Origin: a virus
IMG/VR virus record: IMGVR_UViG_3300034418_004388
Location: 1-30,563 of that record
Reading direction: 5' to 3' (one strand)
Length of the DNA stretch: 30,563 nucleotides
In this document: positions 14,545 to 23,210 of the stretch, piece by piece
How positions within the stretch are numbered: position 1 is the stretch's first letter
How the letters are laid out: each line of letters opens with the position of its first letter
Made by a program: the position numbers and the translations under genes
Notes under the pieces: generated by a model
Told to the model about the DNA's origin: nothing
The model's database searches: none
The model's input: only the letters and a program-made list of their open reading frames with translations

Positions 14545-17122
14545 TTTTTTCCTTCCTATCTTGGTAAGCTTGATATAAATCGTATGCTGTTAAACCAGCA
14601 CTCAAGGCAAGTCCAGGTAAACCTGCAAATCTACTTATACCTGCGATTGTTCTTGGGTTCAATCCTAATCTTAATACCTTACTTAAAATACCAGGAGTAG
14701 CTTCCCCTGCCTTTGTAATGATACCTGTTGTTTTTGCAAAAGGTTCTGCAAAAGCTAAAGATAGATATGGACTTTCTAAAAGAGGTTTAGTGCCTGCTGA
14801 TAATTTATCTAGTGCTCCACCTTCTATGAAAGCTTCTTTTTCTTCTTCGTCTAATCTAGGCATAAGTATTTCAGACGCTGATGCACCTTTTCTAATTTTA
14901 TCTGCAGCTCTTAAAACTTCGAAAGGAACTACAACTCCTGGTGTTCCAGTTGCAGTTAAAATTTTTCCAAGTCCACCTGTTAATCCAACAGCCGATCTAA
15001 TTCTGCCGCGACCTAGTTCTCTAGCTGTTCTATAACCTTCTGGCACGTAAGGTACACCTGCAGCTGCACCTGCTGCCATAATATAATTTTGATATTTTTC
15101 CAAAGCAGATTTCTGTTCTTCGTTTGATGGATATGTTTCAGGGTTATATTCATCAAAAGGTTTTACGTTAGCTTCTGCTTTCATAGCTTCTAGTTCAGCT
15201 TGGACAGGGGTTTGTTTTTCTTTTTCATATAACTCTTGAGAAGTCATTTGACCAGATTCCATTTCATTTTGTGTTGGCTCACTTGCAGAGGCCATTGTAC
15301 TAATAGCAGCAGCTCCAGCTGTTCCTGCTATCAAAGCTTTTGTTATTGGTCTAAATCTAGGAATTGCATTAAAAGCTTCTAATACTTTACTACCTTTTAA
15401 AATAGAACTACCCTGATTATTTTTTAATAGATTTATTCTATCCTTTAAAGATTTTGTAGATAAGAATAATCTATCAAAAGCATTTTTAAAGTAAGAGGGT
15501 TTAACGTCACCTGAGTATGATTCAAAATTTTGCATAGCTCTTTGCAAACTTTCATTTAAAGGACTATCTAAATCTCCCAGTCTAGGAGTTTGCGGATCTA
15601 TAGTTATTCTTTTACCAGATACTTCAAAACCACCAATTCTATATCCACCTGTTGCATCAGCAAATTCTTTTTGTATGTTTTGAATTGCTTCTTGGATAGG
15701 AACATCGTTAAAAGTTTTTGCACCTTGTTTTGCAGCTCTATAAACAGCTAACATTTTTTGATCATAGGGTGCTTTAAACTGATTTAAACTATCTTTAATA
15801 TATTCTATTCTTGTAAAATTTTTTCTATAGTTTGGAAAATTTTTCATTAAAGCTTTAATGTCAGTATGGTCACCTGCAACATCAAACTTAAATACTCTCA
15901 TCATTGAGGCTGTTTGGTCTATAAGATCTATGTCTTTTTTAGGTAAACCTAAAAGCCTTGCCATTCCACTGTTACTTATTTGACCCGCTGAATCAGTAAG
16001 TTCAATAAAACTTTTATGAAGATTTGAATTTAAATAATTTTTAGGTGATTTAATAGTTTTATATAAATTTTTTTCATATCGCAATGAACCTTCATCACCA
16101 GCGTATAAATTTCCAAGTTTTCTTAAACGAGTAACTAAAGATTCAGCAACGTCAACTTTATTTTTACCCGTGGCTTTAGCAAGTTCATTTGTAAAAAATT
16201 CTTTCTTTTCTCTTACGCCTACATTAGGATCTTGTAAAAATGCTGCATTGTCTTTAATAAGTTTATCTAATTTTTTTATATCTGGAAAAATATTTTTATG
16301 CAAAGAAGAAAATTCTTTATCTAAATTTAATCTTTTACCTGCTGATAAAACATAGTTTCTACTCATTTTTATGTTGTGTAAATTACTTACACCTTTAGCT
16401 ATTTGGAAAGGGTTAGTAATATCTGGATTACTTTTAATAAAATTTTTTACATAAGAGTCTCTTACTTTTTGTTCAGCTGCAGATAAATTAGAACCTGTTG
16501 GTTTTGTTATAATTGTTTTAATTTTTCCTTTTCGTTTACCCTCTTGTAAAATAAGGTTAAGGGTTTTATAATTTGGCTTATTGGTTGCAGATCTTATATC
16601 AGCAAGTTCACCTGATTTAACTAATTCGTCATAAATTTCATTATTAGCTTTTGTTTTACCAAGTTTCCAAATTTTTTCTTTGATGTCTTGTGGGTAGTCC
16701 GAAGCATTAATCAACGGGTAAATAAAAGTATTAGGATAATTATTCCTAATATATTTTTGGATAAAAGGTCTTTTTAATTTTGTTCCAGCTGCTTTATTAA
16801 TTTCATCTGGAGTTCCTAAAATCCTATTACCAGATGTTTTTTGTTTTAATAAATATTCCTCTAATTTAATAGCGTCTTTTTTTGTAAGATTATATGGAGT
16901 GTTTCTATTTTTAAAAGCTTTTTTAGCCGTTTCTCTTTCATTGGTAGTTATATCAAACCAATTTTTACCTGGATACGTTTCTTTAAACCATTCTTCCATT
17001 CCTGCAGGCATAGGAATAATTTTAGTTGGTTGTTTATACCAATATGTTTTACCTGATTTTGATTTTTCTGGATAAATATATTCTTTAGTTTTTACAGGGC
17101 TACCTAAAAATTCTTTTGGCAT
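14531..17122 (-). CDS. Large ejection/internal core-like protein
   Basis: 863 aa. The N-terminal 250 residues are very basic with helix-turn-helix-like pieces (ILGTPDEINKAAGTKLKRPF at 101-120), suggesting DNA contact. A helical middle follows. From about 600 on there are Ala/Gly-rich hydrophobic stretches (KALIAGTAGAAAISTMASA; VGLTGGLGKILTATGTPGVV; C-terminal AGISRFAGLPGLALSAGL). A DNA-binding front and membrane-active rear fits proteins that are ejected and guide the genome across the envelope (T7 gp15/gp16-type role). No peptidoglycan-cutting domain is visible. GGAG precedes the ATG, which overlaps the previous stop by one base. Confidence 0.55.
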   Translation of the reverse strand: MPKEFLGSPVKTKEYIYPEKSKSGKTYWYKQPTKIIPMPAGMEEWFKETYPGKNWFDITTNERETAKKAFKNRNTPYNLTKKDAIKLEEYLLKQKTSGNRILGTPDEINKAAGTKLKRPFIQKYIRNNYPNTFIYPLINASDYPQDIKEKIWKLGKTKANNEIYDELVKSGELADIRSATNKPNYKTLNLILQEGKRKGKIKTIITKPTGSNLSAAEQKVRDSYVKNFIKSNPDITNPFQIAKGVSNLHNIKMSRNYVLSAGKRLNLDKEFSSLHKNIFPDIKKLDKLIKDNAAFLQDPNVGVREKKEFFTNELAKATGKNKVDVAESLVTRLRKLGNLYAGDEGSLRYEKNLYKTIKSPKNYLNSNLHKSFIELTDSAGQISNSGMARLLGLPKKDIDLIDQTASMMRVFKFDVAGDHTDIKALMKNFPNYRKNFTRIEYIKDSLNQFKAPYDQKMLAVYRAAKQGAKTFNDVPIQEAIQNIQKEFADATGGYRIGGFEVSGKRITIDPQTPRLGDLDSPLNESLQRAMQNFESYSGDVKPSYFKNAFDRLFLSTKSLKDRINLLKNNQGSSILKGSKVLEAFNAIPRFRPITKALIAGTAGAAAISTMASASEPTQNEMESGQMTSQELYEKEKQTPVQAELEAMKAEANVKPFDEYNPETYPSNEEQKSALEKYQNYIMAAGAAAGVPYVPEGYRTARELGRGRIRSAVGLTGGLGKILTATGTPGVVVPFEVLRAADKIRKGASASEILMPRLDEEEKEAFIEGGALDKLSAGTKPLLESPYLSLAFAEPFAKTTGIITKAGEATPGILSKVLRLGLNPRTIAGISRFAGLPGLALSAGLTAYDLYQAYQDRKEKNGSE

Positions 17123-19122
17123 TATTTCTCCTCGAACATAGTTCCAATGCCATCAATCAATCCGCCTTCGGCATTTAGTTTTCTAGGTTTACCTGTCATT
17201 GGATCTAAAGGTAATTCTTGTTCACCTGTGACGATATTTTTACCTGTTTTTATATTAGTCGCGCCTTTAAAATTTGCTACATCTCTTTTTACTTCCATTA
17301 AGTAATTATAGGCTTCATCATATAAATCTATTTGAGTATTTTGTGGTAGATCAGAATATTCTGTTTTGTATCTAATTTCAGCAAGCATATCTGCTAACTC
17401 GTTAGCTTCATATTTAGTATCTTCACCAGTCATTCTAAAATCTATTTCTTTGTAAGCTTCTTCTAATTCTTTTCTGCCTTGTTTTTCAACTTTGTATTCT
17501 GAATACATTTGATCCTCATATTCTTTTCGTCTCTTAACGGCAGCTTCTGCTTCTTCAACTGTTCCTTCATTCATCCACGTTTCAGAGTCACCTAAAATTT
17601 CTTCATATTCTTCAATCTCTTCATCGGTTAACTGTCTATTTCTTCTTGGAAAGCTTTCAGGGTTCTCCCACATCTCATCAAACTCTTTAGCAGCTTCAGG
17701 ATCTTTAGCTCTAGCTTCTGCATCTTGCCGCATAATCGTTTCTCTTTCTTCTTGTCGTTTATTAAACTCTTCGTACATTTCTCTTAGTTTTGATTTTTCA
17801 GGTCTTTCAATATCATCCGCTGTTTTAACAACATTGGAACCTAATTTTTCATTAGCGACAGACATAACGCCTTCAGGTCCTTCACCAAAAGCATCCTCAT
17901 AAAGTTTTTGTATTTGTTTGAATCCGTTTTTTCTTTTGCTGACGTACTCTAACATTTTTCTTGGAACATCTCTAAGTTTAACTAAAGCTTCAATCATCCA
18001 AGCTACACTTGCACCGCCTTTAAAACTAACCCTGCCACCTTCTGCAAAGTCTTGATAGTTTTCTGGTTTATCCGTAACGCTTTCCATTAAATTTTTAATT
18101 TGTTCTTTGTTTTGAAATTTGTATTTATTGTAATAATTAATATAAAAATCTTTATTGATATCTAAATTGTATTTATCTTTGATGGCTCTTTCTAAAATTT
18201 CCATATGCTCCTCAATGGGTCTGCCTCTTTCAGGAGCAGCTTCAGATAAGAAATCATAAACGTCTTCTTCTGAAATTCCTTTTTTATTTTTAATTATTTT
18301 TTCTAAAGTTGTTTCGATGTTATATTTCATCTGACTATCATTATAAAAATCTTGTAAGTGATCTGCTAATTCTTGTGGACTGTTGCTGCCATAAAGTTCT
18401 ACCGTATCCGCAGCATCTTTAGCCAGTTCAATTTCTTCTGGCGACTTAGGTCCAATCTTAAATGCTTCCTTGTATCTTGGTAAAAAGATTCTTTCAAAAA
18501 CATCTACATCATTAACTGGGTTTTCTTGTAACATACGATAAGCATCTTCCGTTGTACCACCCGCATCTTTAATTTCTTGTATGATTCTATTAACTGCTTC
18601 TTGATCCATCTGAATTCTTTGCTGTGGCGAGATACCTTGGATATCATCCATCATTGATCTAAGATTTCTTGTTGACTGTAATATTCCACCAACTGGAGAT
18701 TCAGGATCTACATTTTTTGGTAAACCATATCGTTTAGTTATAACTTCTTCGACTGCTTGAGTCACAGGTGAACCTGTTTTAATATCTATTAAAGGTGCTT
18801 TCTCTCCTGTTGCAACAATGCCCGCGCTCCGCGGTTCAGTAATATTTAAATATTGTTTAACGTTATTGATAAAATTTTGTAATTCCATATCATTGGAATT
18901 AACTAAATAGTTTGCATTGTCTTCAAATTTTTTCTTTGCCAACTTCATAGAATTTTCTCCACCTGTTCTCATTGCTTCTAACAGATTAGGTTTAAAGGGA
19001 GTTATCTCATCTAATTTTGGAAACTTGATTACATTTGTTCCTTTACCAATAAAGTTAGAAGGCTTGATGCCTAACTTTGTTAAAAGAGATATCGCTTGTA
19101 ATATAAGTTGGTTTCTATTCAT
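17122..19122 (-). CDS. Large acidic helical virion protein, ejection-type
   Basis: 666 aa, highly charged and mostly helical. Residues 1-60 contain a moderately hydrophobic helix (LILQAISLLTKLGIKPSNF). At about 359-370 there is DFAEGGRVSFKGGA, then a second helical block of Glu-rich repeats (EEIEEYEEILGD). The C-terminus is LNAEGGLIDGIGTMFEEK. The AEGG motif thus appears both inside and at the end, as if two similar units were fused. It sits directly after TerL. No catalytic motif recognised. A core or ejection role is inferred from location and size. Confidence 0.5.
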   Translation of the reverse strand: MNRNQLILQAISLLTKLGIKPSNFIGKGTNVIKFPKLDEITPFKPNLLEAMRTGGENSMKLAKKKFEDNANYLVNSNDMELQNFINNVKQYLNITEPRSAGIVATGEKAPLIDIKTGSPVTQAVEEVITKRYGLPKNVDPESPVGGILQSTRNLRSMMDDIQGISPQQRIQMDQEAVNRIIQEIKDAGGTTEDAYRMLQENPVNDVDVFERIFLPRYKEAFKIGPKSPEEIELAKDAADTVELYGSNSPQELADHLQDFYNDSQMKYNIETTLEKIIKNKKGISEEDVYDFLSEAAPERGRPIEEHMEILERAIKDKYNLDINKDFYINYYNKYKFQNKEQIKNLMESVTDKPENYQDFAEGGRVSFKGGASVAWMIEALVKLRDVPRKMLEYVSKRKNGFKQIQKLYEDAFGEGPEGVMSVANEKLGSNVVKTADDIERPEKSKLREMYEEFNKRQEERETIMRQDAEARAKDPEAAKEFDEMWENPESFPRRNRQLTDEEIEEYEEILGDSETWMNEGTVEEAEAAVKRRKEYEDQMYSEYKVEKQGRKELEEAYKEIDFRMTGEDTKYEANELADMLAEIRYKTEYSDLPQNTQIDLYDEAYNYLMEVKRDVANFKGATNIKTGKNIVTGEQELPLDPMTGKPRKLNAEGGLIDGIGTMFEEK

Positions 19123-20591
19123 TAATAATATTCCTTATTGACAACGGGTGTTGGTTCATCTTTTTCATCTTCAGGATGTTCAACAAAGCCTCCTTGTCTA
19201 AATCTCATTACGGCTTGCGTCGTACTGTCGACCAAATCATCGTGGTCGCCATATGGAAATGCAGCGCACTCTTCTATAACCTCATCGGCGAATTTCATTT
19301 CAGGTGCCCAGATTTTTCCGCTTTCAAATAACGGTGCCACAGAGTTCACCCTAGAATGTTTATCGTTGCCCTTGCTCGGTGTAAAATTTATCACCGGGAT
19401 ACCCATTTTACGCAATTCATATGTTAAAGGCAAGCCCGAAGCTTTAGATTCAATGATAACGGTTTCAGGGTTCCAGTATTTATATTGTTCCATAGCAACT
19501 CGTTTTAACTCAGGAAACTCGTATCTTCCTTTGATGGAATCTACTAAAATCAAATTAGGACCTGAATCTTCGTTAGGATAAAATACACCCCACGTCGTAA
19601 TAGCAGAATAGTCTGCTCTTTCAGATTTTAAAAAAGCGGTATCGTAAGACTGTATGACGTGTTTTAAAGGTGGTAGTTCATCCTTCTCCCAGACCTGCCA
19701 CCAATCTCTTTTGATGATAGCGCCTTCTTCCGCTGTAGGATTTTGCATCCATTGTGCGTTCCATTTAGCCACGGTCAGCGATGCTTGTACACCTTCTAGA
19801 TCTCCCATCTTCCAATACTCTGGCCAAACAGGTTTATTGCTAGGTAAGATCGCTGGGAACTCTACAACTTCCCACTGATCTGCTTTTGCTTCCTTTTGTG
19901 CTTTCAATAACATTCCTGTTAAGTCCTTCGTGGACCAACGGGTCATAACTAAAACAATTCTTCCACCGGGTTGCAAACGCTGACGTGGTCCTGATGTATA
20001 CCATTCATAAGCTCGTTCCATAGCTTTATCGGACAGCGCATCTTGCTCCGAGTGCGGATCGTCTATGATAAGTAGATCCGCGCCTCGTCCGGTGATAGCT
20101 CCACCAACACCGGCCGCAAAGTATTCACCATTGGCATTAGTCTCCCAACGTCCAGCAGCTTTGGAGTCTTCACGGAGGGTGGTTCTAAAAACTTTTTTGT
20201 ATTCATCTGAATCGATAATATTTTTTGCTTTACGACCAAATCTAACTGCAAGTTCTGCGGTGTGGGTGGTTTGAATTATTTTTAAGTTTGGAAATCTACC
20301 AATCATCCAAGCAGGGAGGAGCGTGGATGCAAATTCAGATTTAGTATGCCTAGGGGGCATATTTACAATTAATCTTTTTATTTCACCTGTGGCTAATTTA
20401 TTAAATTTTTCTGAAATAATTTTATGATGGGACCCACTGATAAATTCAGGCCAAATATACTTTACAAATTCTAAAAAATCCTTTTCTATCTTAGATTGTT
20501 TTTTTTTCTCGGATAAACGTATTGCAAGACGCATATATTCCTTCCTGATGTCAGGAGGTAATTTTTTTATATTAATCTTGTCCAAATCCAT
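19122..20591 (-). CDS. terL: Terminase large subunit
   Basis: 489 aa from the ATG at 20591 (MDLDKINIKKLPPDIRKEY). A TTG at 20651 would extend it by 20 residues without support; an ATG at 20534 has the best ribosome site (AGGAAGGA) but removes a conserved-looking N-terminus. ATPase motifs: Walker-A-like PPRHTKS (79-85), Walker B LLIIDDP (173-179), coupling motif TRW (217-219). Nuclease motifs: SYDTAF (D317), IIESK (E381) and HDDLVDS (450-456). It pumps DNA into the procapsid through the portal and cuts concatemers. Its TerS partner lies about 5 kb away on the plus strand. Confidence 0.92.
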   Translation of the reverse strand: MDLDKINIKKLPPDIRKEYMRLAIRLSEKKKQSKIEKDFLEFVKYIWPEFISGSHHKIISEKFNKLATGEIKRLIVNMPPRHTKSEFASTLLPAWMIGRFPNLKIIQTTHTAELAVRFGRKAKNIIDSDEYKKVFRTTLREDSKAAGRWETNANGEYFAAGVGGAITGRGADLLIIDDPHSEQDALSDKAMERAYEWYTSGPRQRLQPGGRIVLVMTRWSTKDLTGMLLKAQKEAKADQWEVVEFPAILPSNKPVWPEYWKMGDLEGVQASLTVAKWNAQWMQNPTAEEGAIIKRDWWQVWEKDELPPLKHVIQSYDTAFLKSERADYSAITTWGVFYPNEDSGPNLILVDSIKGRYEFPELKRVAMEQYKYWNPETVIIESKASGLPLTYELRKMGIPVINFTPSKGNDKHSRVNSVAPLFESGKIWAPEMKFADEVIEECAAFPYGDHDDLVDSTTQAVMRFRQGGFVEHPEDEKDEPTPVVNKEYY

Positions 20592-20758
20592 AGATGGTAC
20601 CAAAACGTTTTTACCACGTCTGTATGTGTAAATCAAACCGTAAAGGGTCAAGCTGTGGGACCCCTTTTTGATTTTGGGGGGGTGGGCCCGTCAAGCCGCG
20701 AGCCAGTTTCCAAACGACCTGGGACCTCTCTATATATTTTTATTAAGTGAAGACGCGA
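20592..20758. other. Non-coding gap with G-rich patch
   Basis: This gap upstream of terL is unlike its AT-rich surroundings: it holds GGGACCCC, a run of seven G, and GGGCCC. Two CAAGC elements (20649-20655 and 20692-20698, the second followed by CGAGCCA) match the 7-bp repeat seen further right. No convincing promoter for terL was found. It could contain a packaging or terminase-recognition site, but this is only positional inference. Confidence 0.35.
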
Positions 20759-20780
20759 GCGGCCCCCGTTAGGGGGCCGC
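20759..20780 (-). terminator. Strong GC hairpin ending the 20787-23065 operon
   Basis: GCGGCCCCC (20759-20767) pairs perfectly with GGGGGCCGC (20772-20780) around a 4-nt loop. It lies 7 bp after the stop of the DUF3846-like gene. The downstream side is AT-rich (TTAATAAAAATATATAG on the minus strand) but not an immediate U-run. It probably separates the accessory operon from terL transcription. Confidence 0.75.
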
Positions 20781-20786
20781 GGTCAA

Positions 20787-21092
20787 TTATGCAGCCCAAC
20801 GTTTAAGGGCAGACTTTTTAATTAAGATTGCATTACCAGCAACCCAATCTTTACGACCAGTTATGTAGTTATCGTTGTCAAACGTATCTCTCCATAACTT
20901 TGTAGCCTGTTCGTTGATTGGCAAACCAATTAACTTGCCTTCCTCATTGATAATTAAATAATCACCATTAGGAAAAGATATCCCTTCTACATATCCACCA
21001 ACAAAGGCTTGAGCCGTTTTTAAATCCGGCTCATCCTTTACATCAGTTACAATTTTAAATTCAGGTTGAATGTCTTTTGATGTTAGTTCCAT
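20787..21092 (-). CDS. DUF3846-like protein
   Basis: 101 aa. The segment AQAFVGGYVEGISFPNGDYL followed by IINEEGKLIGLPINEQATKLW and ending near VAGNAILIKK fits the DUF3846 family, small phage and plasmid proteins with a ferredoxin-like look and unknown activity. Its ATG lies 10 bases inside the upstream gene, showing coupling. It is the last gene before the GC hairpin. Function unknown. Confidence 0.65.
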   Translation of the reverse strand: MELTSKDIQPEFKIVTDVKDEPDLKTAQAFVGGYVEGISFPNGDYLIINEEGKLIGLPINEQATKLWRDTFDNDNYITGRKDWVAGNAILIKKSALKRWAA

Positions 21093-21304
21093 ACAGACTC
21101 CATCAATGCACCGCCTGAAGCCTTGTTTAAGACTTCCATATATTCAGAAGTAGACAAACCAAGTTCATTAATTAGAAAATGTTGTCTGTCCGCTTGTGTT
21201 TGCATTATTCTTTTATCTTGCAAATAACGCACAGCCTTTTCCAAGATTTCAAATCTTTTAGATCCGCCCTCTTGATACTCAGGTTTAAGTTCTCGTTTCG
21301 TCAT
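21083..21304 (-). CDS. Small charged helical protein
   Basis: 73 aa, MTKRELKPEYQEGGSKRFEI followed by LEKAVRYLQDKRIMQTQADR and HFLINELGLSTSEYMEVL. The last part could form a helix-turn-helix-like pair (INELGLSTSEYMEVLNKA), but this is weak. The ATG follows AACAGAAAGGA, and a near-consensus promoter lies 34-61 bp upstream. It is coupled to the DUF3846-like gene. Function unknown. Confidence 0.5.
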   Translation of the reverse strand: MTKRELKPEYQEGGSKRFEILEKAVRYLQDKRIMQTQADRQHFLINELGLSTSEYMEVLNKASGGALMESVWN

Positions 21305-21330
21305 AATATATCCTTTCTGTTATTATTAAT

Positions 21331-21365
21331 GTATGGGATTATATATTAAACATTTATATTGTCAA
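21331..21365 (-). promoter_or_regulatory. Sigma70-like promoter with TCCCATAC box
   Basis: Minus strand: TTGACA (21360-21365), 16-bp spacer, TATAAT (21338-21343), both perfect consensus. It is followed at once by CCCATAC (box 21331-21338 on the minus strand, TCCCATAC). It overlaps the last bases of the upstream gene and serves the 21083-21304 and 20787-21092 genes. The box recurs at two other promoters here. Confidence 0.75.
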
Positions 21366-21696
21366 CTACTATTGTTTTTTCTGTATAAGTATGCGGCTTG
21401 TTTTCTCCGGTCTGCCAATTATAACTAGTTCCTTGAACCTTTCTTGTTGTAACCTCGCAAGGAGTTTCTAGTGGCTCCGGTCTAGGTGCTATTGCAATGA
21501 AAGCTCGTAAATGTTCATTGATATAATCTGTCATACATCGTTGACCACAAAAATAATTCCACATATGTTCAACCTGACTTTGATACCAACGAACCTTTCT
21601 AGTTCTTAAAACTTTATTTCCTTTCACACCTCGGACCCTATCTTGGGTTTGTTTTTTATGGCAATATGGTCCGTGGCACCAACTATAATCACTCAT
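21346..21696 (-). CDS. Cys/His-containing protein, zinc-finger candidate
   Basis: 116 aa. SWCHGPYCHKK (C7, C12) and YFCGQRCMTDYINEH (C50, C54, H62) form a possible zinc site joined by a basic stretch (GVKGNKVLRTRKVRWYQSQ). The C-terminus is beta-like (GTSYNWQTGENKPHTYTEKT). Its ATG overlaps the stop of the upstream 42-aa membrane peptide (ATGA). No known family; a zinc-binding regulator or RNA/DNA-binding protein is plausible. Confidence 0.55.
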   Translation of the reverse strand: MSDYSWCHGPYCHKKQTQDRVRGVKGNKVLRTRKVRWYQSQVEHMWNYFCGQRCMTDYINEHLRAFIAIAPRPEPLETPCEVTTRKVQGTSYNWQTGENKPHTYTEKTIVVDNINV

Positions 21697-21821
21697 TTTC
21701 TATACTCCTTTCTCCATAGTTCGTCTTGTTCAAATCTTTCTTGAAAAGATTTTTCTTTTTTTGCGGTAATCAAAAAGATTACCGCAGAAACGATTCCACC
21801 TAAAAAAATTAATTCAATCAT
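21693..21821 (-). CDS. 42-aa single-pass membrane peptide
   Basis: Translation MIELIFLGGIVSAVIFLITA then KKEKSFQERFEQDELWRKEYRK. One membrane helix with a GG kink is followed by a charged helix, so the tail should face the cytoplasm. Both ends overlap neighbours by 4 bp (ATGA): its start sits in the stop of the 21818 gene and its stop in the start of the 21346 gene. This tight linkage is the main evidence that it is a gene. A host-membrane effector or anchor is a guess. Confidence 0.6.
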   Translation of the reverse strand: MIELIFLGGIVSAVIFLITAKKEKSFQERFEQDELWRKEYRK

Positions 21822-22075
21822 TGTATTGTCTCGCCCTCTTTTTTAATTGCAATCTGAATTGATTGAGTTGCAGTTCTATAACCATTTGCGTCAGTATCAA
21901 AATAAGTTATTGACCCTCTATCCTTATCAATCTTGCATTTGTCTGTCCACATAGCATTCCTAAAAATAAACTTATTATGCTTTTTAGCAAAATAAGAAAT
22001 TACAAAATGCACTTTCTTTTCTAAAAGTTCTACAAAACTTTCTACATTATCTTCGTTAACTAAATGATGTTCCAT
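21818..22075 (-). CDS. Hypothetical 85-aa protein
   Basis: The protein starts MEHHLVNEDNVESFVELLEK and has a central FRNAMWTDKCKIDKDRGSIT then YFDTDANGYRTATQSIQI, a pattern of beta strands known from unassigned marine phage proteins. The ATG follows AACAGAAAGGA. It is first in a three-gene overlapping unit (with the membrane peptide and the Cys/His protein) behind a palindromic promoter. Function unknown. Confidence 0.5.
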   Translation of the reverse strand: MEHHLVNEDNVESFVELLEKKVHFVISYFAKKHNKFIFRNAMWTDKCKIDKDRGSITYFDTDANGYRTATQSIQIAIKKEGETIQ

Positions 22076-22094
22076 ATATTATCCTTTCTGTTTA

Positions 22095-22131
22095 TGTATG
22101 GGAATTTATAGCAATTCCCATACATTGTCAA
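22095..22131 (-). promoter_or_regulatory. Promoter with 12-bp palindromic operator
   Basis: Minus strand: TTGACA (22126-22131), 15-bp spacer, TATAAA (22105-22110). A perfect inverted repeat, TGTATGGGAATT (22095-22106) and AATTCCCATACA (22113-22124) with a 6-bp centre, fully covers the -10 and most of the spacer. A protein bound there would block RNA polymerase, so this looks like a repressor site. It drives the 21818-22075 unit. Confidence 0.7.
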
Positions 22132-22135
22132 TACC

Positions 22136-23065
22136 CTAATTTATGGCTTGATTTAATTTACCTGATTTAAACTGTGCGATAATATCTGCCTTATTATCTT
22201 CCTCATCACTATCCGCTAACAAACTAGCCAATGCACTAGGATTATAAATAGACAAAGCCATACTGCTTTCTGTGTCTAAAATAGTTTCATTTAAGACCAT
22301 ACCTAACTTATCCGCAAGTTCTTTTGCTTGGTCAAAATATTTGTATGATTTTAAACCTAGTCTTATTTTATCCATTTTAGATTTTATGTAGTCATAAAAC
22401 CTTTGATGAGTATCAACGACTTTTTCTTGCATAATTACAAATTGATTTAAAACCTCAAAGGTTTCGCTATCAACTTTAAATCGTCTTTCCCCACAATAAG
22501 ATGTGCCAATAACTTCAATATTATATCCATTATCCCAATCATCTTTAATAGTAGAGTTTCGTTTTCCGCTACCGCTACTTTCAGATCGCCACCCGAAATA
22601 TTTTTCTATTTCATTTTCGGAAGTATAATAACTAGGACTTCTTTTTCCATTTTCTGATTTGTTTTGATAGTCAGGGTCTTTACCACTTGCTCTTAATTCT
22701 TTATCAAAATAAGAACAAGCAAAGTCTCTAGTCAAACCAAAATTAACATTCATTGATTTTGTGTCTGCCTCGCCATCATCATTAATCGTAGGTGTTTCAA
22801 AATAAAAACAATGGTCATTAAAAATGTCCCCACCATTATTTCCATACTTTGATATCATTCTTTTAATTGTATCTACATCTTCTTGCGGTTGATGTTTTCT
22901 TACAATTTGATTACATAAATTATGTATTTTATCTTTATGTTCATCAAAGTTTGAGATTGCACCTAACCATTCTTGTTTAGGTTTGCTATCTTTATTTCTG
23001 AAAAAAGTTTCAAACTCATTTCCGATTTGAATTCTTTTTTCTGCGTTTAGTTTTATTTTTGTCAT
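22136..23065 (-). CDS. Hypothetical 309-aa phage protein
   Basis: Helical N-terminus (MTKIKLNAEKRIQIGNEFET), then KYGNNGGDIFNDHCFYFETP, and later NGYNIEVIGTSYCGERRFKV and ALSIYNPSALASLLADSDEE. Mixed alpha/beta with several conserved-looking aromatic and Cys residues, but no motif that I can assign; comparison with phage nucleotide-modification-associated domains was considered and is not strong. AACAGAAAGGA precedes the ATG, behind a consensus promoter. It is the largest accessory gene of this operon. Confidence 0.6.
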   Translation of the reverse strand: MTKIKLNAEKRIQIGNEFETFFRNKDSKPKQEWLGAISNFDEHKDKIHNLCNQIVRKHQPQEDVDTIKRMISKYGNNGGDIFNDHCFYFETPTINDDGEADTKSMNVNFGLTRDFACSYFDKELRASGKDPDYQNKSENGKRSPSYYTSENEIEKYFGWRSESSGSGKRNSTIKDDWDNGYNIEVIGTSYCGERRFKVDSETFEVLNQFVIMQEKVVDTHQRFYDYIKSKMDKIRLGLKSYKYFDQAKELADKLGMVLNETILDTESSMALSIYNPSALASLLADSDEEDNKADIIAQFKSGKLNQAIN

Positions 23066-23091
23066 TTGTTTCCTTTCTGTTAATATTTATT

Positions 23092-23120
23092 TTTATAGAC
23101 TACTTGACAAACTTTGTCAA
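23092..23120 (-). promoter_or_regulatory. Consensus promoter with TTGACAAA-C-TTTGTCAA palindrome
   Basis: Minus strand: TTGACA (23115-23120), 17-bp spacer, TATAAA (23092-23097), followed by the AACAGAAAGGA leader of the 22136-23065 gene. The -35 lies in a perfect 8-bp inverted repeat with one central base (23104-23120). The same palindrome gives TTGACA on the plus strand (23104-23109) with TATATG 17 bp on (23127-23132), a weaker plus promoter towards the island. Confidence 0.75.
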
Positions 23121-23210
23121 TAGGATTATATGGGATAAGGAAGATTATTCTCGTAAGACGAATTCGCAAGATATCGGTCTAAGATAAGAATAAAACTTTC
23201 TGTTTGGCTC

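Noticed and set aside
19138-19581. 147-aa plus-strand frame opposite terL
   Set aside because: Antisense to the conserved nuclease domain of TerL; no ribosome site.
22136-23065. 309-aa protein as a nucleotide-modification (Nmad-type) protein
   Set aside because: General resemblance only; no motif in the sequence allows that claim.
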